In this document: in pieces, positions 39,224-49,114 of the stretch
How positions within the stretch are numbered: position 1 is the stretch's first letter
Layout of the letters: the number at the start of each line of letters is the position of its first letter
DNA from: Candidatus Mediterraneibacter guildfordensis
GTDB lineage: Bacteria; Bacillota; Clostridia; Lachnospirales; Lachnospiraceae
Direction of reading: 5' to 3'
DNA: 64,000 nucleotides
NCBI GenBank assembly: GCA_019112735.1
Contig: DXIS01000017.1
Location: 62,001 to 126,000, forward strand
Notes under the pieces: generated by a model
Database searches by the model: none
Told to the model about the DNA's origin: nothing
What the model saw: the letters and a program-made list of their open reading frames with translations, nothing else
Position numbers and translations under genes: made by a program

Positions 39224-39284
39224 ATACAGGACCGGAGATGAAGCCCTCTGAGTAAATGTGGGCTTTTCATCTCCGATCCTGTAT
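39224..39284. terminator. Long hairpin between convergent DUF2325 and S1 genes
   Basis: ATACAGGACCGGAGATGAA (39224-39242) pairs with TTCATCTCCGATCCTGTAT (39266-39284), 17 of 19, and GCCC/GGGC pairs inside. There is no U-tract on either strand, so its role as a bidirectional stop or mRNA 3' end is uncertain. Confidence 0.5.
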
Positions 39285-39298
39285 TGGGAAATCTGGAT

Positions 39299-39988
39299 TT
39301 ACAGTTTCAGATTCTTGAAGAGGTCGCCGAGGCTTGTTCCGATATCCTCGCTCTTCGGGATCACGACTTTCTCCACCGGCTCTTCCTTTACTTCTTCAAG
39401 CGCCTTCATGCTCAGACTTACTTTGCCGTCTTTGATGCCGATCACTTTGACTTTGACCTCATCGCCGACGCTGAGTACGTCTGACGGTACTTTTACGCGC
39501 TTCTGTGAGATCTGGGATACGTGCACGAGACCGGACAGACCGTTCTCCAGTTTGACGAATGCGCCATAGTTCTGGAGTGTCTCCACGGTTCCGTTTAAGA
39601 CGGTTCCGACTTTCAGGTTCGCGATCTGCTCTTCGCGTGCTTTGCGCTCTTTTTCCTTCAGGATCTCCCGGGCGGACAAGACAAGGCGGTTATTGGCCTG
39701 ATCTACGTCGATAACCTGGACTTCGATGTCCTTCAGGAGATACGTTTCAAGATCTTCGATATAGGTAAGGGAAAGCTTGGATGCCGGGACGAATCCTCTC
39801 AGGCCTTCTACCATGGCGATGACGCCGCCATTTACAACACCCTCTACCTTAACAGGAAGAACGGTTTTCTTTTCCATGTATTCTGTAACACGGTTCCACG
39901 GATTGGCGTCGTCGATATGGTCTTCATAATCAGCCATCGTTTCAACAACTTCGTTTTCCTGTAATTCTTCTCTCATTTCTTCACTCAT
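39299..39988 (-). CDS. Protein with two S1 RNA-binding domains
   Basis: A 229-residue cytoplasmic protein. The ATG at 39988 lies 7 bp after GAGGTG; a TTG at 40003 is unlikely. Two S1 modules are visible. The first (about residues 43-108, LPVKVEGVVNGGVIAMVEGLRGFVPASKLS) is somewhat degenerate. The second (about residues 127-200, VGTVLNGTVETLQNYGAFVKLENGLSGLVHVSQIS) is canonical. It resembles truncated ribosomal protein S1 or RPS1-like factors of Firmicutes, which may bind mRNA and ribosomes. The acidic N-terminus and Glu-rich tail (KALEEVKEEPVEK) are unstructured. Confidence 0.88.
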   Translation of the reverse strand: MSEEMREELQENEVVETMADYEDHIDDANPWNRVTEYMEKKTVLPVKVEGVVNGGVIAMVEGLRGFVPASKLSLTYIEDLETYLLKDIEVQVIDVDQANNRLVLSAREILKEKERKAREEQIANLKVGTVLNGTVETLQNYGAFVKLENGLSGLVHVSQISQKRVKVPSDVLSVGDEVKVKVIGIKDGKVSLSMKALEEVKEEPVEKVVIPKSEDIGTSLGDLFKNLKL

Positions 39989-40173
39989 TGTACAGCACCT
40001 CAACTTAAATTAATTATCAGTGACCTCAGTATATCATAAATGTATTGGAAAAAAAAGCGCAAAAAGGCAAACAGCAGGAGAAAAGCGGGTTGACGAACGG
40101 AAGAAAAAATGGCAATCTAGTTATCAGATGAATATAGCAATTGATCATATATACATATGTAAAGGGTGATTTT

Positions 40174-41823
40174 ATGAATAAAGAGAAAAATAAAAAAGTT
40201 TATGTAGTAGGACATAAAAATCCGGATACGGATTCCATCTGCTCGGCGATCGCCTATGCGGCCCTGAAGACAAAGATCACAGGCATCCATCATGAACCGA
40301 GAAGGGCAGGGCAGTTAAATGAGGAAACCCAGTATGTGCTGGAGCGTTTCGGGATAAAGGTGCCCCGGCTCCTGTCGGACCTGCGGGAGCAGATCAAGGA
40401 TGTGGAGCTTAAAGAGGTGGAAGGACTGAAAAGCAGCGTCTCCATCCGCACGGCATGGGAGAAGATGCAGGAGTCCAATATACATACCCTGCCTGTGACA
40501 AGGGACGGGAAGCTGGAAGGCGTTATCACGATCGGAGATATCGCAAAGACTTACATGGAAGTGTACGACAGCACGATCCTTTCCAAAGCAAGGACGCAGT
40601 ACCGCAATATCGCCCGCGCGGTAGACGGCGAGGTGCTTACTGGAAACGAACACAGCTATCTGTTGAAAGGAAAGGTCGTGATCGCCGCATCCAGCAGGAT
40701 CCTGATGTCGGATTTTATCAATAAAGACGACCTTGTGATCATGGGCGACCGGAAAGACGCCCAGCAGTGTGCCATTGATGTGGCGGCAAGCTGTATGGTC
40801 GTCTGTCAGAATGCGCCCATATCGGATCATATCTTGAAACAGGCGGAAGAGAAACAGATCGTGATCATCCGGACGCCCCACGATACCTTTACCGCGGCCC
40901 AGCATATCAACCAGAGCATCCCGGTGAAGTACTTTATGACGAAGTCCAATCTGGTGACTTTTAAACTGAGGGATTATGTGGATGATGTAAAGGATATTAT
41001 GGCGCGCAAACGGTTCCGGGATTTCCCGATCGTGGATAATAAGGGGAAATTCCTGGGGCTGATCTCCAGAAGACGTCTTCTGAATGTCCGGAAGAAACAG
41101 GTGATCCTGGTGGACCACAATGAGAAGAACCAGGCGGTAGAAGGCGTGGAAGAGGCGGAAGTGCTGGAGATCATCGATCACCACAGACTGAGCAGCATCC
41201 AGACGATGGCGCCGGTATTCTTCCGGAATCAGCCGGTGGGCTGTACGGCCACCATCGTATACCAGATGTACCAGGAGGCCGGCGTGGCCCCGGATCCGGT
41301 GAATGCGGCGCTGCTCTGTGCGGCGATCATTTCCGATACACTGATGTTCCGGTCGCCCACCTGCACACCGCTTGATGAGACCACGGCGCGGACACTGGCA
41401 CAGATCGCCGGGGTGGATGTGGAAGAGCTGGCCCGGGAGATGTTCAATGCAGGCAGCAATCTGAAAGGAAAGAGCGCCGAGGAGATCTGCTTCCTCGACT
41501 TTAAGCAGTTTACGGTCAATGATACGGTGTTCGGCGTGGGACAGGTGAATTCCATGAGCGCGGATGAACTGAAAGAGATCCGAAGGATCGTGGGCCCGCA
41601 CCTGGAAAAAGCGCGCACCGCCCACGGACTCAATATGATCTTCTTCATGCTGACCAATATCATCACAGAGTCCTCGGAACTTCTGTGCTGCGGACCGGAG
41701 GCCCGGGAGAAGATCCTGAGCGCCTATGATCTGCCGGAAGATACGGAAACGATCATGCTGAGAGGCGTGGTCTCACGAAAGAAACAGCTGGTGCCTACGC
41801 TGGTGGGCGCGCTGCAGCAGTAA
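40174..41823 (+). CDS. ppaC: CBS-domain manganese-dependent inorganic pyrophosphatase
   Basis: A 549-residue family II pyrophosphatase with regulatory insert. The ATG at 40174 follows AAAGGGTGAT; TTG 40141 is rejected. The DHH catalytic domain starts at VVGHKNPDTDSICSAIAYA (residues 10-28) and is split by an insert of about 240 residues. The insert holds a CBS domain (SVSIRTAWEKMQESNIHTLPVTRDGKLEGVIT), a DRTGG-like domain (LLKGKVVIAASSRILM) and a second CBS motif (RFRDFPIVDNKGKFLGLISRRRLL). The core resumes with ILVDHNEKNQA and the metal-binding EIIDHHRLSS. DHHA2 follows, ending near FFMLTNIITESSELL. Adenine-nucleotide control through CBS is known for such enzymes. Confidence 0.93.
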   Translation: MNKEKNKKVYVVGHKNPDTDSICSAIAYAALKTKITGIHHEPRRAGQLNEETQYVLERFGIKVPRLLSDLREQIKDVELKEVEGLKSSVSIRTAWEKMQESNIHTLPVTRDGKLEGVITIGDIAKTYMEVYDSTILSKARTQYRNIARAVDGEVLTGNEHSYLLKGKVVIAASSRILMSDFINKDDLVIMGDRKDAQQCAIDVAASCMVVCQNAPISDHILKQAEEKQIVIIRTPHDTFTAAQHINQSIPVKYFMTKSNLVTFKLRDYVDDVKDIMARKRFRDFPIVDNKGKFLGLISRRRLLNVRKKQVILVDHNEKNQAVEGVEEAEVLEIIDHHRLSSIQTMAPVFFRNQPVGCTATIVYQMYQEAGVAPDPVNAALLCAAIISDTLMFRSPTCTPLDETTARTLAQIAGVDVEELAREMFNAGSNLKGKSAEEICFLDFKQFTVNDTVFGVGQVNSMSADELKEIRRIVGPHLEKARTAHGLNMIFFMLTNIITESSELLCCGPEAREKILSAYDLPEDTETIMLRGVVSRKKQLVPTLVGALQQ

Positions 41824-41841
41824 AAAGGAGAATAAAACGGT

Positions 41842-42429
41842 ATGGCAAAACAGACATGGAAACCGGGCAATATGCTCTATCCGCTGCCGGCGGTCATGGT
41901 GAGCACGGCTGATAAGGCGGGCAACAGCAATATCCTGACCATCGCCTGGACAGGGACCGTGTGCACGAATCCGCCCATGGCCTATATCTCCGTCCGGCCG
42001 GAGCGGTATTCCTATCATATGATCAGAGAGAGCGGCGAGTTCGTGATCAACCTGACCACGAAGAAGCTGGCGCGTGCGGCGGATTACTGCGGCGTGCGTT
42101 CGGGGAAAGACGTGGACAAGTGGAAAGAATGCCATCTGACAAGAGGAACGGCCTCTACGCTGAAATATGCGCCTGTCATCGAGGAGTCTCCGGTGCAGAT
42201 CGAGTGCAGGGTCAAAAGTATCCAGGAGCTCGGCAGCCATCATATGTTCCTGGCGGAAGTGACAGCCGTGCAGGTGGATGAGTCCTATATGGACGCAAAA
42301 GGAAAGTTTGACCTGAACAGGACCGGGCTGATCGCCTATTCCCACGGAGAATACCTGGATCTGGGGAAGAAGCTGGGAACCTTCGGGTACAGTGTGCGTA
42401 AAAAACGGATAAAGAAGAAAACAACGTGA
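41842..42429 (+). CDS. Flavin reductase-like FMN-binding protein
   Basis: A 195-residue protein of the flavin reductase-like split-barrel family. MLYPLPAVMVSTADKAGNSNILTIAWTGTVCTNPPMAYISVRPERYSYHMI is the classic opening, with the FMN phosphate-binding TxAW and RPxRY elements. GEFVINLTTKKLARAADYCGVRSGKDVDKW follows. Anaerobe members act as flavoredoxins or as iron-sulfur/rubredoxin partners; no partner is encoded beside it. AAAAGGAGAATAA precedes the ATG, 18 bp after the pyrophosphatase stop, so the pair is probably one operon. Confidence 0.88.
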   Translation: MAKQTWKPGNMLYPLPAVMVSTADKAGNSNILTIAWTGTVCTNPPMAYISVRPERYSYHMIRESGEFVINLTTKKLARAADYCGVRSGKDVDKWKECHLTRGTASTLKYAPVIEESPVQIECRVKSIQELGSHHMFLAEVTAVQVDESYMDAKGKFDLNRTGLIAYSHGEYLDLGKKLGTFGYSVRKKRIKKKTT

Positions 42430-42434
42430 AATAT

Positions 42435-42463
42435 TTGACTCTGAACCGGCTTCGTCGTATTAT
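42435..42463 (+). promoter_or_regulatory. Promoter of the malic enzyme gene
   Basis: TTGACT (42435-42440), 17-bp spacer, TATTAT (42458-42463). Confidence 0.75.
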
Positions 42464-42523
42464 AGAAATGTATGAAAAAATACAAGGAGATCTTTTTTCC
42501 AGAAAAGGAGGAACTGATAAATT

Positions 42524-43711
42524 ATGGATTACGGAAAAGAATCTTTAAAGATGCATTATGATCTGCGGGGAAAGATCGAGATAAAGACCAGAGCTGCAGT
42601 TGATTCAAAAGAAGCGCTCAGCCTGGCGTATACACCCGGTGTTGCAACGCCCTGTCTGGAGATCCAGAAAGACACACACAAAAGCTTCGACCTGACAAGA
42701 CGCTGGAACACGGTTGCTGTCGTTACAGACGGAACGGCTGTCCTTGGACTTGGCGATATCGGACCGGAAGCGGGAATGCCCGTCATGGAAGGAAAGTGTG
42801 TTCTTTTTAAAGCCTTCGGGGATGTGGATGCGATCCCGCTCTGCGTGCGCTCCAAAGATGTGGACGACATTGTGAAGACGGTAAGCCTCCTTGCCGGAAG
42901 CTTCGGAGGGATCAACCTTGAGGATATTTCCGCGCCGAGATGTTTTGAGATCGAGAAGCGGCTGAAAGAATGCTGCGACATCCCGGTATTCCACGACGAC
43001 CAGCACGGGACGGCGGTGATCACGCTTGCCGGCCTGATCAATGCACTGAAGCTGGTCGGAAAGAAAATAGAGGACGTGAAGATCGTTACTTCAGGCGCCG
43101 GCGCGGCCGGGATCGCGATCATCAGGCTTCTGATGGCAATGGGACTTAAAAACGTCATCATGACAGACCGCAAGGGCGCGATCTACGAAGGCCGGGAGGG
43201 CCTGAACCCGATTAAGGAAGAGATGGCGAAGATCACGAACTTTAACCATGAAAAAGGCTCACTGGCCGATGTGATCAGAGGAGCGGACGTATTCATCGGT
43301 GTATCCGCACCGGGAACGCTTACAGGAGATATGGTGCGCACCATGGCGGACAAGCCGATCATCTTTGCCTGCGCCAACCCGACGCCGGAGATCTTTCCGG
43401 AAGAGGCGAAGGCAGCAGGAGCGGCTGTTGTCTCCACGGGCCGTTCGGATTATCCGAACCAGGTGAACAATGTCCTCTGCTTCCCGGGAATCTTCAGAGG
43501 TGCGCTGGATGTGCAGGCTTCAGATATTAACGATGAGATGAAGATCGCGGCTGCCTATGCGATCGCAGGCCTGGTAAGCGATGAAGAACTGAATGCGGAC
43601 TACATCCTTCCGGCGGCATTTGATCCGCGCGTAAAGGACGCAGTAGCGAAGGCTACCGCAGAAGCGGCTGTAAAAAGCGGCGTGGCGAGGATCCGCACAG
43701 AAGAAAAATAA
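42524..43711 (+). CDS. NAD(P)-dependent malic enzyme
   Basis: A 395-residue short-form malic enzyme decarboxylating malate to pyruvate and CO2. SLAYTPGVATPCLEI contains the catalytic Tyr region, and FGGINLEDISAPRCFEIE holds the conserved metal-binding Glu-Asp. VFHDDQHGTAVITLAGL is a family signature with a further metal Asp. The Rossmann motif is TSGAGAAGIAIIRLLMAMG (about residues 190-208). DRKGAIYEGREGLNPIKEEMA follows the second strand, where an acidic Asp suggests NAD preference. AAAAGGAGGAACTG precedes the ATG. It contributes pyruvate to the lactate and ferredoxin branch. Confidence 0.93.
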   Translation: MDYGKESLKMHYDLRGKIEIKTRAAVDSKEALSLAYTPGVATPCLEIQKDTHKSFDLTRRWNTVAVVTDGTAVLGLGDIGPEAGMPVMEGKCVLFKAFGDVDAIPLCVRSKDVDDIVKTVSLLAGSFGGINLEDISAPRCFEIEKRLKECCDIPVFHDDQHGTAVITLAGLINALKLVGKKIEDVKIVTSGAGAAGIAIIRLLMAMGLKNVIMTDRKGAIYEGREGLNPIKEEMAKITNFNHEKGSLADVIRGADVFIGVSAPGTLTGDMVRTMADKPIIFACANPTPEIFPEEAKAAGAAVVSTGRSDYPNQVNNVLCFPGIFRGALDVQASDINDEMKIAAAYAIAGLVSDEELNADYILPAAFDPRVKDAVAKATAEAAVKSGVARIRTEEK

Positions 43712-43759
43712 AACCGGCTGATCTGATTCAGGATCCGCTTTTAAAGAAAGGATTTACAG

Positions 43760-45298
43760 ATGATAACAGTAAAAGAATACCGTGGACATATCAGAAACTG
43801 GGAAGAACTCTGCGAACGGCTGGAACTGCCCCTGGATCTTTCCAGAGAGGAAAGGGAAGAGCGCATCCTGGTCAGGGCATACGAGACCTGGGGACATGAG
43901 ATGGCAGACCACATGTACGGCATGTTTGCATTTGCACTGTGGGATGATGAGGCGAAGAAGCTTTTCTGCCTGAGAGACCAGTTCGGAACGAAACCGTTTT
44001 ATTACTATGAGACGGAGGACGGACAGCTCCTGTACGGAACGATGATCCGTCAGATCATCGGCCAGCCGGGATTCAGGAAAGAACTGAATGAAGAAATGCT
44101 GCAGATTTATCTGAGCCTCACTTATGTTGCCGGCGAGAATACATTTTTCCGCGGACTTAAGAAGCTGATGCCGGGCCATTATCTGGTATGGCAGGACGGA
44201 AAGCTGGAGATCACGCGGTACTGGACGCCGACGTTCCATCCGGATGAGAGCCGGACGCTGGAAGACTGGGCGGATGAGATCCACTCAACGATCAAAGAGA
44301 TCATGCCCGAGGTAAAGACGGCCGATGAGACGGCGGATTCTTTCCTCTCAGGAGGCGTGGATTCATCCTATGTGCTCGCCATGTCGGATGCGCAGATGTC
44401 CGATTCCTGCGGATATGAGGAAGAGCGCTTTGATGAATCCGGTCTGGCAAAACAGACGGCGGATATCCTCGGAAGAGAGAATTCCAGATGCCTGATCACA
44501 CCGGAAGAGTATTTCGGCATCGTTCCGTATGTAATGTATAATATGGAGCAGCCGCTGGGCGACGCGTCGGCGATCGCATTCACCATCGCATGCAATGAAA
44601 CGGCAAAACACACGAAGCTCTGTTATTCCGGCGAGGGTGCGGACGAGTTCTTCGGCGGCTACAATATGTACCGCAATGCCGAGCGCTACGGGGACAACCT
44701 GAAGACATTCTATGTCGGAAATACCAACATCATGAAGGAAGATGAGAAGAAGCAGATCCTGAAAAAATATGATCCGGACGTGCTTCCCATCGAACTGGTG
44801 CAGCATATTTACGAAGAGACCGAAGGCCTTGATCCGCTGACAAAGATGTCAGATGTGGATATCCAGATCTGGCTGGAGGGAGATATCTATCTCAACGTTG
44901 ATAAGATGAGCACAGCGGCCGGGCTTGAGATCCGGATGCCGCTCACAGACCGCAGGATCTTTGATATCGCGTCAAGGATGCCGGCAAGATTCAAGGTTAA
45001 TGAGGAGCAGAACAAGGTGGCGTTCCGCACGGCGGCCGCAAAGGTCCTGCCGGATGAGATCGCGTTCCGCAAGAAGCTGGGCTTTATCGTTCCAATCCGT
45101 ATATGGATGGCGGATGAACGCTACAATGGCGATGTGAGGAGACTGTTCCACAGTGAGATCGCGGAGAAGTTCTTCAAGGTGGATGAGATCCAGGTGATCT
45201 TTGACGACTATGTGGGCGGAAATTCCGACAACTGGAGAAAGGTGTGGACGATCTACACATTCCTTGTATGGTATGAAGAGTATTTTGTAAAGAGATAG
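43760..45298 (+). CDS. asnB: Asparagine synthetase B-like protein lacking the N-terminal Cys segment
   Basis: A 512-residue protein. The synthetase domain (about residue 165 on) is intact, with the ATP pyrophosphatase loop ADSFLSGGVDSSYV, CYSGEGADEFFGGYNMY and LEIRMPLTDRR. The glutaminase half begins abruptly: ITVKEYRGHIRNWEELCERL corresponds to the NGEIYN region of AsnB, so roughly the first 70 residues, including catalytic Cys2 and the RLSIID segment, are missing. An in-frame TAA lies 16 bp upstream of the start, so no longer frame exists here. AAAGAAAGGATTTACAG gives a usable ribosome site. The enzyme may use free ammonia or act on another carboxylate. It ends at a strong terminator. Confidence 0.85.
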   Translation: MITVKEYRGHIRNWEELCERLELPLDLSREEREERILVRAYETWGHEMADHMYGMFAFALWDDEAKKLFCLRDQFGTKPFYYYETEDGQLLYGTMIRQIIGQPGFRKELNEEMLQIYLSLTYVAGENTFFRGLKKLMPGHYLVWQDGKLEITRYWTPTFHPDESRTLEDWADEIHSTIKEIMPEVKTADETADSFLSGGVDSSYVLAMSDAQMSDSCGYEEERFDESGLAKQTADILGRENSRCLITPEEYFGIVPYVMYNMEQPLGDASAIAFTIACNETAKHTKLCYSGEGADEFFGGYNMYRNAERYGDNLKTFYVGNTNIMKEDEKKQILKKYDPDVLPIELVQHIYEETEGLDPLTKMSDVDIQIWLEGDIYLNVDKMSTAAGLEIRMPLTDRRIFDIASRMPARFKVNEEQNKVAFRTAAAKVLPDEIAFRKKLGFIVPIRIWMADERYNGDVRRLFHSEIAEKFFKVDEIQVIFDDYVGGNSDNWRKVWTIYTFLVWYEEYFVKR

Positions 45299-45320
45299 AT
45301 TTTATTTAAAATGATCCGAT

Positions 45321-45363
45321 CCGGGATGCGGCAGAGATGATTTTGCCGCATCCCGGTTTTTTT
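45321..45363 (+). terminator. Terminator of the AsnB-like gene
   Basis: CCGGGATGCGGCA (45321-45333) and TGCCGCATCCCGG (45344-45356), a perfect 13-bp stem followed by seven Ts. Confidence 0.95.
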
Positions 45364-45385
45364 ATTCAGAAATCAGCCATACTAA

Positions 45386-46714
<1,329 letters not shown>

Positions 46715-46755
46715 AACCGGATTTTCTAAATGCTGAAAAAATATAAAAAAGAGTC

Positions 46756-46784
46756 TTGTCATGTGTTTTCACAGGGCGTATAAT
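46756..46784 (+). promoter_or_regulatory. Promoter of the third MATE gene
   Basis: TTGTCA (46756-46761), 17-bp spacer, TATAAT (46779-46784), about 60 bp before the start codon. Confidence 0.8.
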
Positions 46785-46846
46785 TACCCTCGGTTTTTAA
46801 TATGATACAGCTGAAAATGCTGAATAATATGATGCGAGGAGAGAGT

Positions 46847-48211
46847 ATGAGCAGCAGTTCCATACATGACATGACAACCGGAAGTCCGGTAAAACTGATC
46901 ATCCGTTTTATGATCCCGATGTGTCTGGGAAATATTTTTCAGCAGTTTTATAATATTGCAGATTCCATTGTCGCAGGACAGTTCATCGGCGTGGACGCGC
47001 TGGCCGCGATCGGAAGCACCGGGTCACTGATGTTCTTTGTGACCGGATGGCTGAACGGGCTGAGCAGCGGTTTTGCGATCCTTGTGTCCCAGTGGTTCGG
47101 GGCGAAGCAGTATGACCGGATGCGGCACTTTGTAGCCATGTCCATCTATCTGTCCGCTGCATTTGCGATCCTGATGACGGCGGGATTCCTGATCGCCAAT
47201 GAACCGATCCTGCGGCTGATGAATTATTCCGACAGCATCATGCCAGATGTAAAGCTTTATATGGGGATCATTTATGCCGGACTGATCGTGACAGCGGCCT
47301 ATAATGCACTGGCGGCGTTCCTGCGCGCACTGGGGGATTCCCGGTCGCCGCTTTATTTCCTGATCATCTCAGCGGTGATCAATGTGGTCCTGGATATCGC
47401 ATTTATCGTTGTATTCGGGATGGGGGTGGAAGGCTGCGCCTACGCGACGGTAATCGCACAGGGAATATCGGCGCTGCTCTGTTATATTTATATCCTGAAA
47501 CGCTTCCCGATCCTCCATCTGAAGAAAGAGGATTTCCGGATCAGTTTCCAGAGCTTCGGACGTCTGCTGGCCCTGGGCATCCCGATGGGGCTTCAGTTCT
47601 CCATCACGGCCATCGGCACGATCATCGTCCAGGGCGCGGTCAACGTGTACGGCGAGATCTACATGGCCGGATTCTCGGCGGCCGGGAAGCTTCAGAATAT
47701 GTTGATGACAGTGTTCACGGCATTCGGTGCGACCATTGCCACCTATGTGGGACAGAACCGGGGCGCCGGTAAGATCGACCGGGTCAAACAGGGCGTGCGC
47801 TGCACGCAGCTGATGGTCTTCGGATGGAGCATTGTCACCATGTTCGTTATGTATTTCTTCGGAAAATATATGACCTGGCTCTTCATCAGCCCGTCAGAGA
47901 CCGAAGTGATCAATGCTTCGGTTACATATTTCCACACCGTATTCTGGTGTTATCCCTTCCTGGGCAGCATCTTCCTGTACCGGAATACACTTCAGGGCAT
48001 GGGATACGGCCTGGTGCCTATGCTGGGCGGCATCTTTGAACTTGTGGCCAGGAGCACGATCGTACTGGTCGTGGCAGGGCATACAAGTTTCGCGGGCGTC
48101 TGCATGGCGGACCCGGCGGCCTGGATCGCGGCGCTGATCCCGCTTGTACCGTACTATTTTTACCGGATGCATAAATTTTCAAAAGAGACGGCGGGGATGC
48201 CGGCTGTATAA
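46847..48211 (+). CDS. MATE family efflux transporter (third of three)
   Basis: A 454-residue exporter. The ATG at 46847 follows GAGGAGAG at 3 bp; an upstream ATG at 46802 gives 15 extra residues without a ribosome site. MTTGSPVKLIIRFMIPMCLGNIFQQFYNIADSIVAGQFIG is a textbook MATE start, and AAFLRALGDSRSPLYFLIIS ends the first six-helix lobe. Sequence is close to the 34.7 kb copy, suggesting an older duplication. An esterase gene follows after 27 bp and may be cotranscribed. Substrate unknown. Confidence 0.91.
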   Translation: MSSSSIHDMTTGSPVKLIIRFMIPMCLGNIFQQFYNIADSIVAGQFIGVDALAAIGSTGSLMFFVTGWLNGLSSGFAILVSQWFGAKQYDRMRHFVAMSIYLSAAFAILMTAGFLIANEPILRLMNYSDSIMPDVKLYMGIIYAGLIVTAAYNALAAFLRALGDSRSPLYFLIISAVINVVLDIAFIVVFGMGVEGCAYATVIAQGISALLCYIYILKRFPILHLKKEDFRISFQSFGRLLALGIPMGLQFSITAIGTIIVQGAVNVYGEIYMAGFSAAGKLQNMLMTVFTAFGATIATYVGQNRGAGKIDRVKQGVRCTQLMVFGWSIVTMFVMYFFGKYMTWLFISPSETEVINASVTYFHTVFWCYPFLGSIFLYRNTLQGMGYGLVPMLGGIFELVARSTIVLVVAGHTSFAGVCMADPAAWIAALIPLVPYYFYRMHKFSKETAGMPAV

Positions 48212-48238
48212 AATCAAATTGAGAAAGGGGAAATCATT

Positions 48239-49114
48239 ATGTCAGTTGAGTCATTCAGTTTCTGGTTCTTTGCTTCACGCTCAGATGCAAAGCGCGACCG
48301 CGGGCTTAAAACCCCGGAGGACATCAGACGGATCGACCGGATCCCGTACGGGCCGGATGCAAGGTGGAATACACTGGATGTGTACCGCCCGCGCGGGAAG
48401 GCGGGGAAGCTTCCGGTCATCGTAAATATCCACGGCGGCGGTTATGTGTACGGCAGCACAAAGCAGTATCAGTTCTACTGTATGGGTCTGGCGCAGAGAG
48501 GGTTTGCCGTGGTCAGCTTTAATTACCATCTGGCTCCGAAGTACAAGTTCCCGACGCCGGTCCGCGATACGAATCTGGTGATGGAGTGGATCTGCAGGAA
48601 AGCGGAGATCTACGGATTTGATACGGATAATGTGGTGATCGTGGGAGATTCTGCGGGGGCACAGCTTGCCAGCCAGTATGCTGTGATCTGCACGGATCCG
48701 GACTATGCGAAGATCATGGAAATAACGCCACCGGAATTCACCTTAAGGGCGGTGGGGCTCAATTGCGGAATGTATGATCTGAAAAAAAGAGCCGGGGAAA
48801 TCCCCGGCAATAAACTGATGATCGATTATTTTACGAAAGATCCTTCGGTGTACGGAAAGAAGCTGGATGTACTTTCCCATGTGACGGAGAAGTTCCCGCC
48901 GGCCTATCTGCTTTCCGCGAAAGGAGACTTCCTTGTGGAACAGTGCAGACCCATGGCGGAACTGCTCCGCTCAAAGGGCGTTCCCTGCGAGTACAGGATC
49001 TACGGCGATGAGAAGACCGGACATGTCTTCCATCTGGATATGCGTTCAGATCTTGCAAGGAAGGCCAACGACGAAGAGATCGCCTTTATTCGGGAACATC
49101 TACACGGCTGTTGA
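48239..49114 (+). CDS. Alpha/beta hydrolase (HSL-like esterase)
   Basis: A 291-residue cytoplasmic serine hydrolase. The HGGG oxyanion motif is in IVNIHGGGYVYGS (about residue 65), and the nucleophile elbow is VIVGDSAGAQLASQ (Ser near 140). The acidic residue is near LSAKGDFLVEQ and the His in EKTGHVFHLDM. These motifs place it in the hormone-sensitive-lipase-like esterase family; the ester substrate is unknown. AAAGGGGAAATCATT precedes the ATG. Its 3' end overlaps the convergent DUF368 gene by 29 bp, so both transcripts share complementary ends. Confidence 0.88.
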   Translation: MSVESFSFWFFASRSDAKRDRGLKTPEDIRRIDRIPYGPDARWNTLDVYRPRGKAGKLPVIVNIHGGGYVYGSTKQYQFYCMGLAQRGFAVVSFNYHLAPKYKFPTPVRDTNLVMEWICRKAEIYGFDTDNVVIVGDSAGAQLASQYAVICTDPDYAKIMEITPPEFTLRAVGLNCGMYDLKKRAGEIPGNKLMIDYFTKDPSVYGKKLDVLSHVTEKFPPAYLLSAKGDFLVEQCRPMAELLRSKGVPCEYRIYGDEKTGHVFHLDMRSDLARKANDEEIAFIREHLHGC

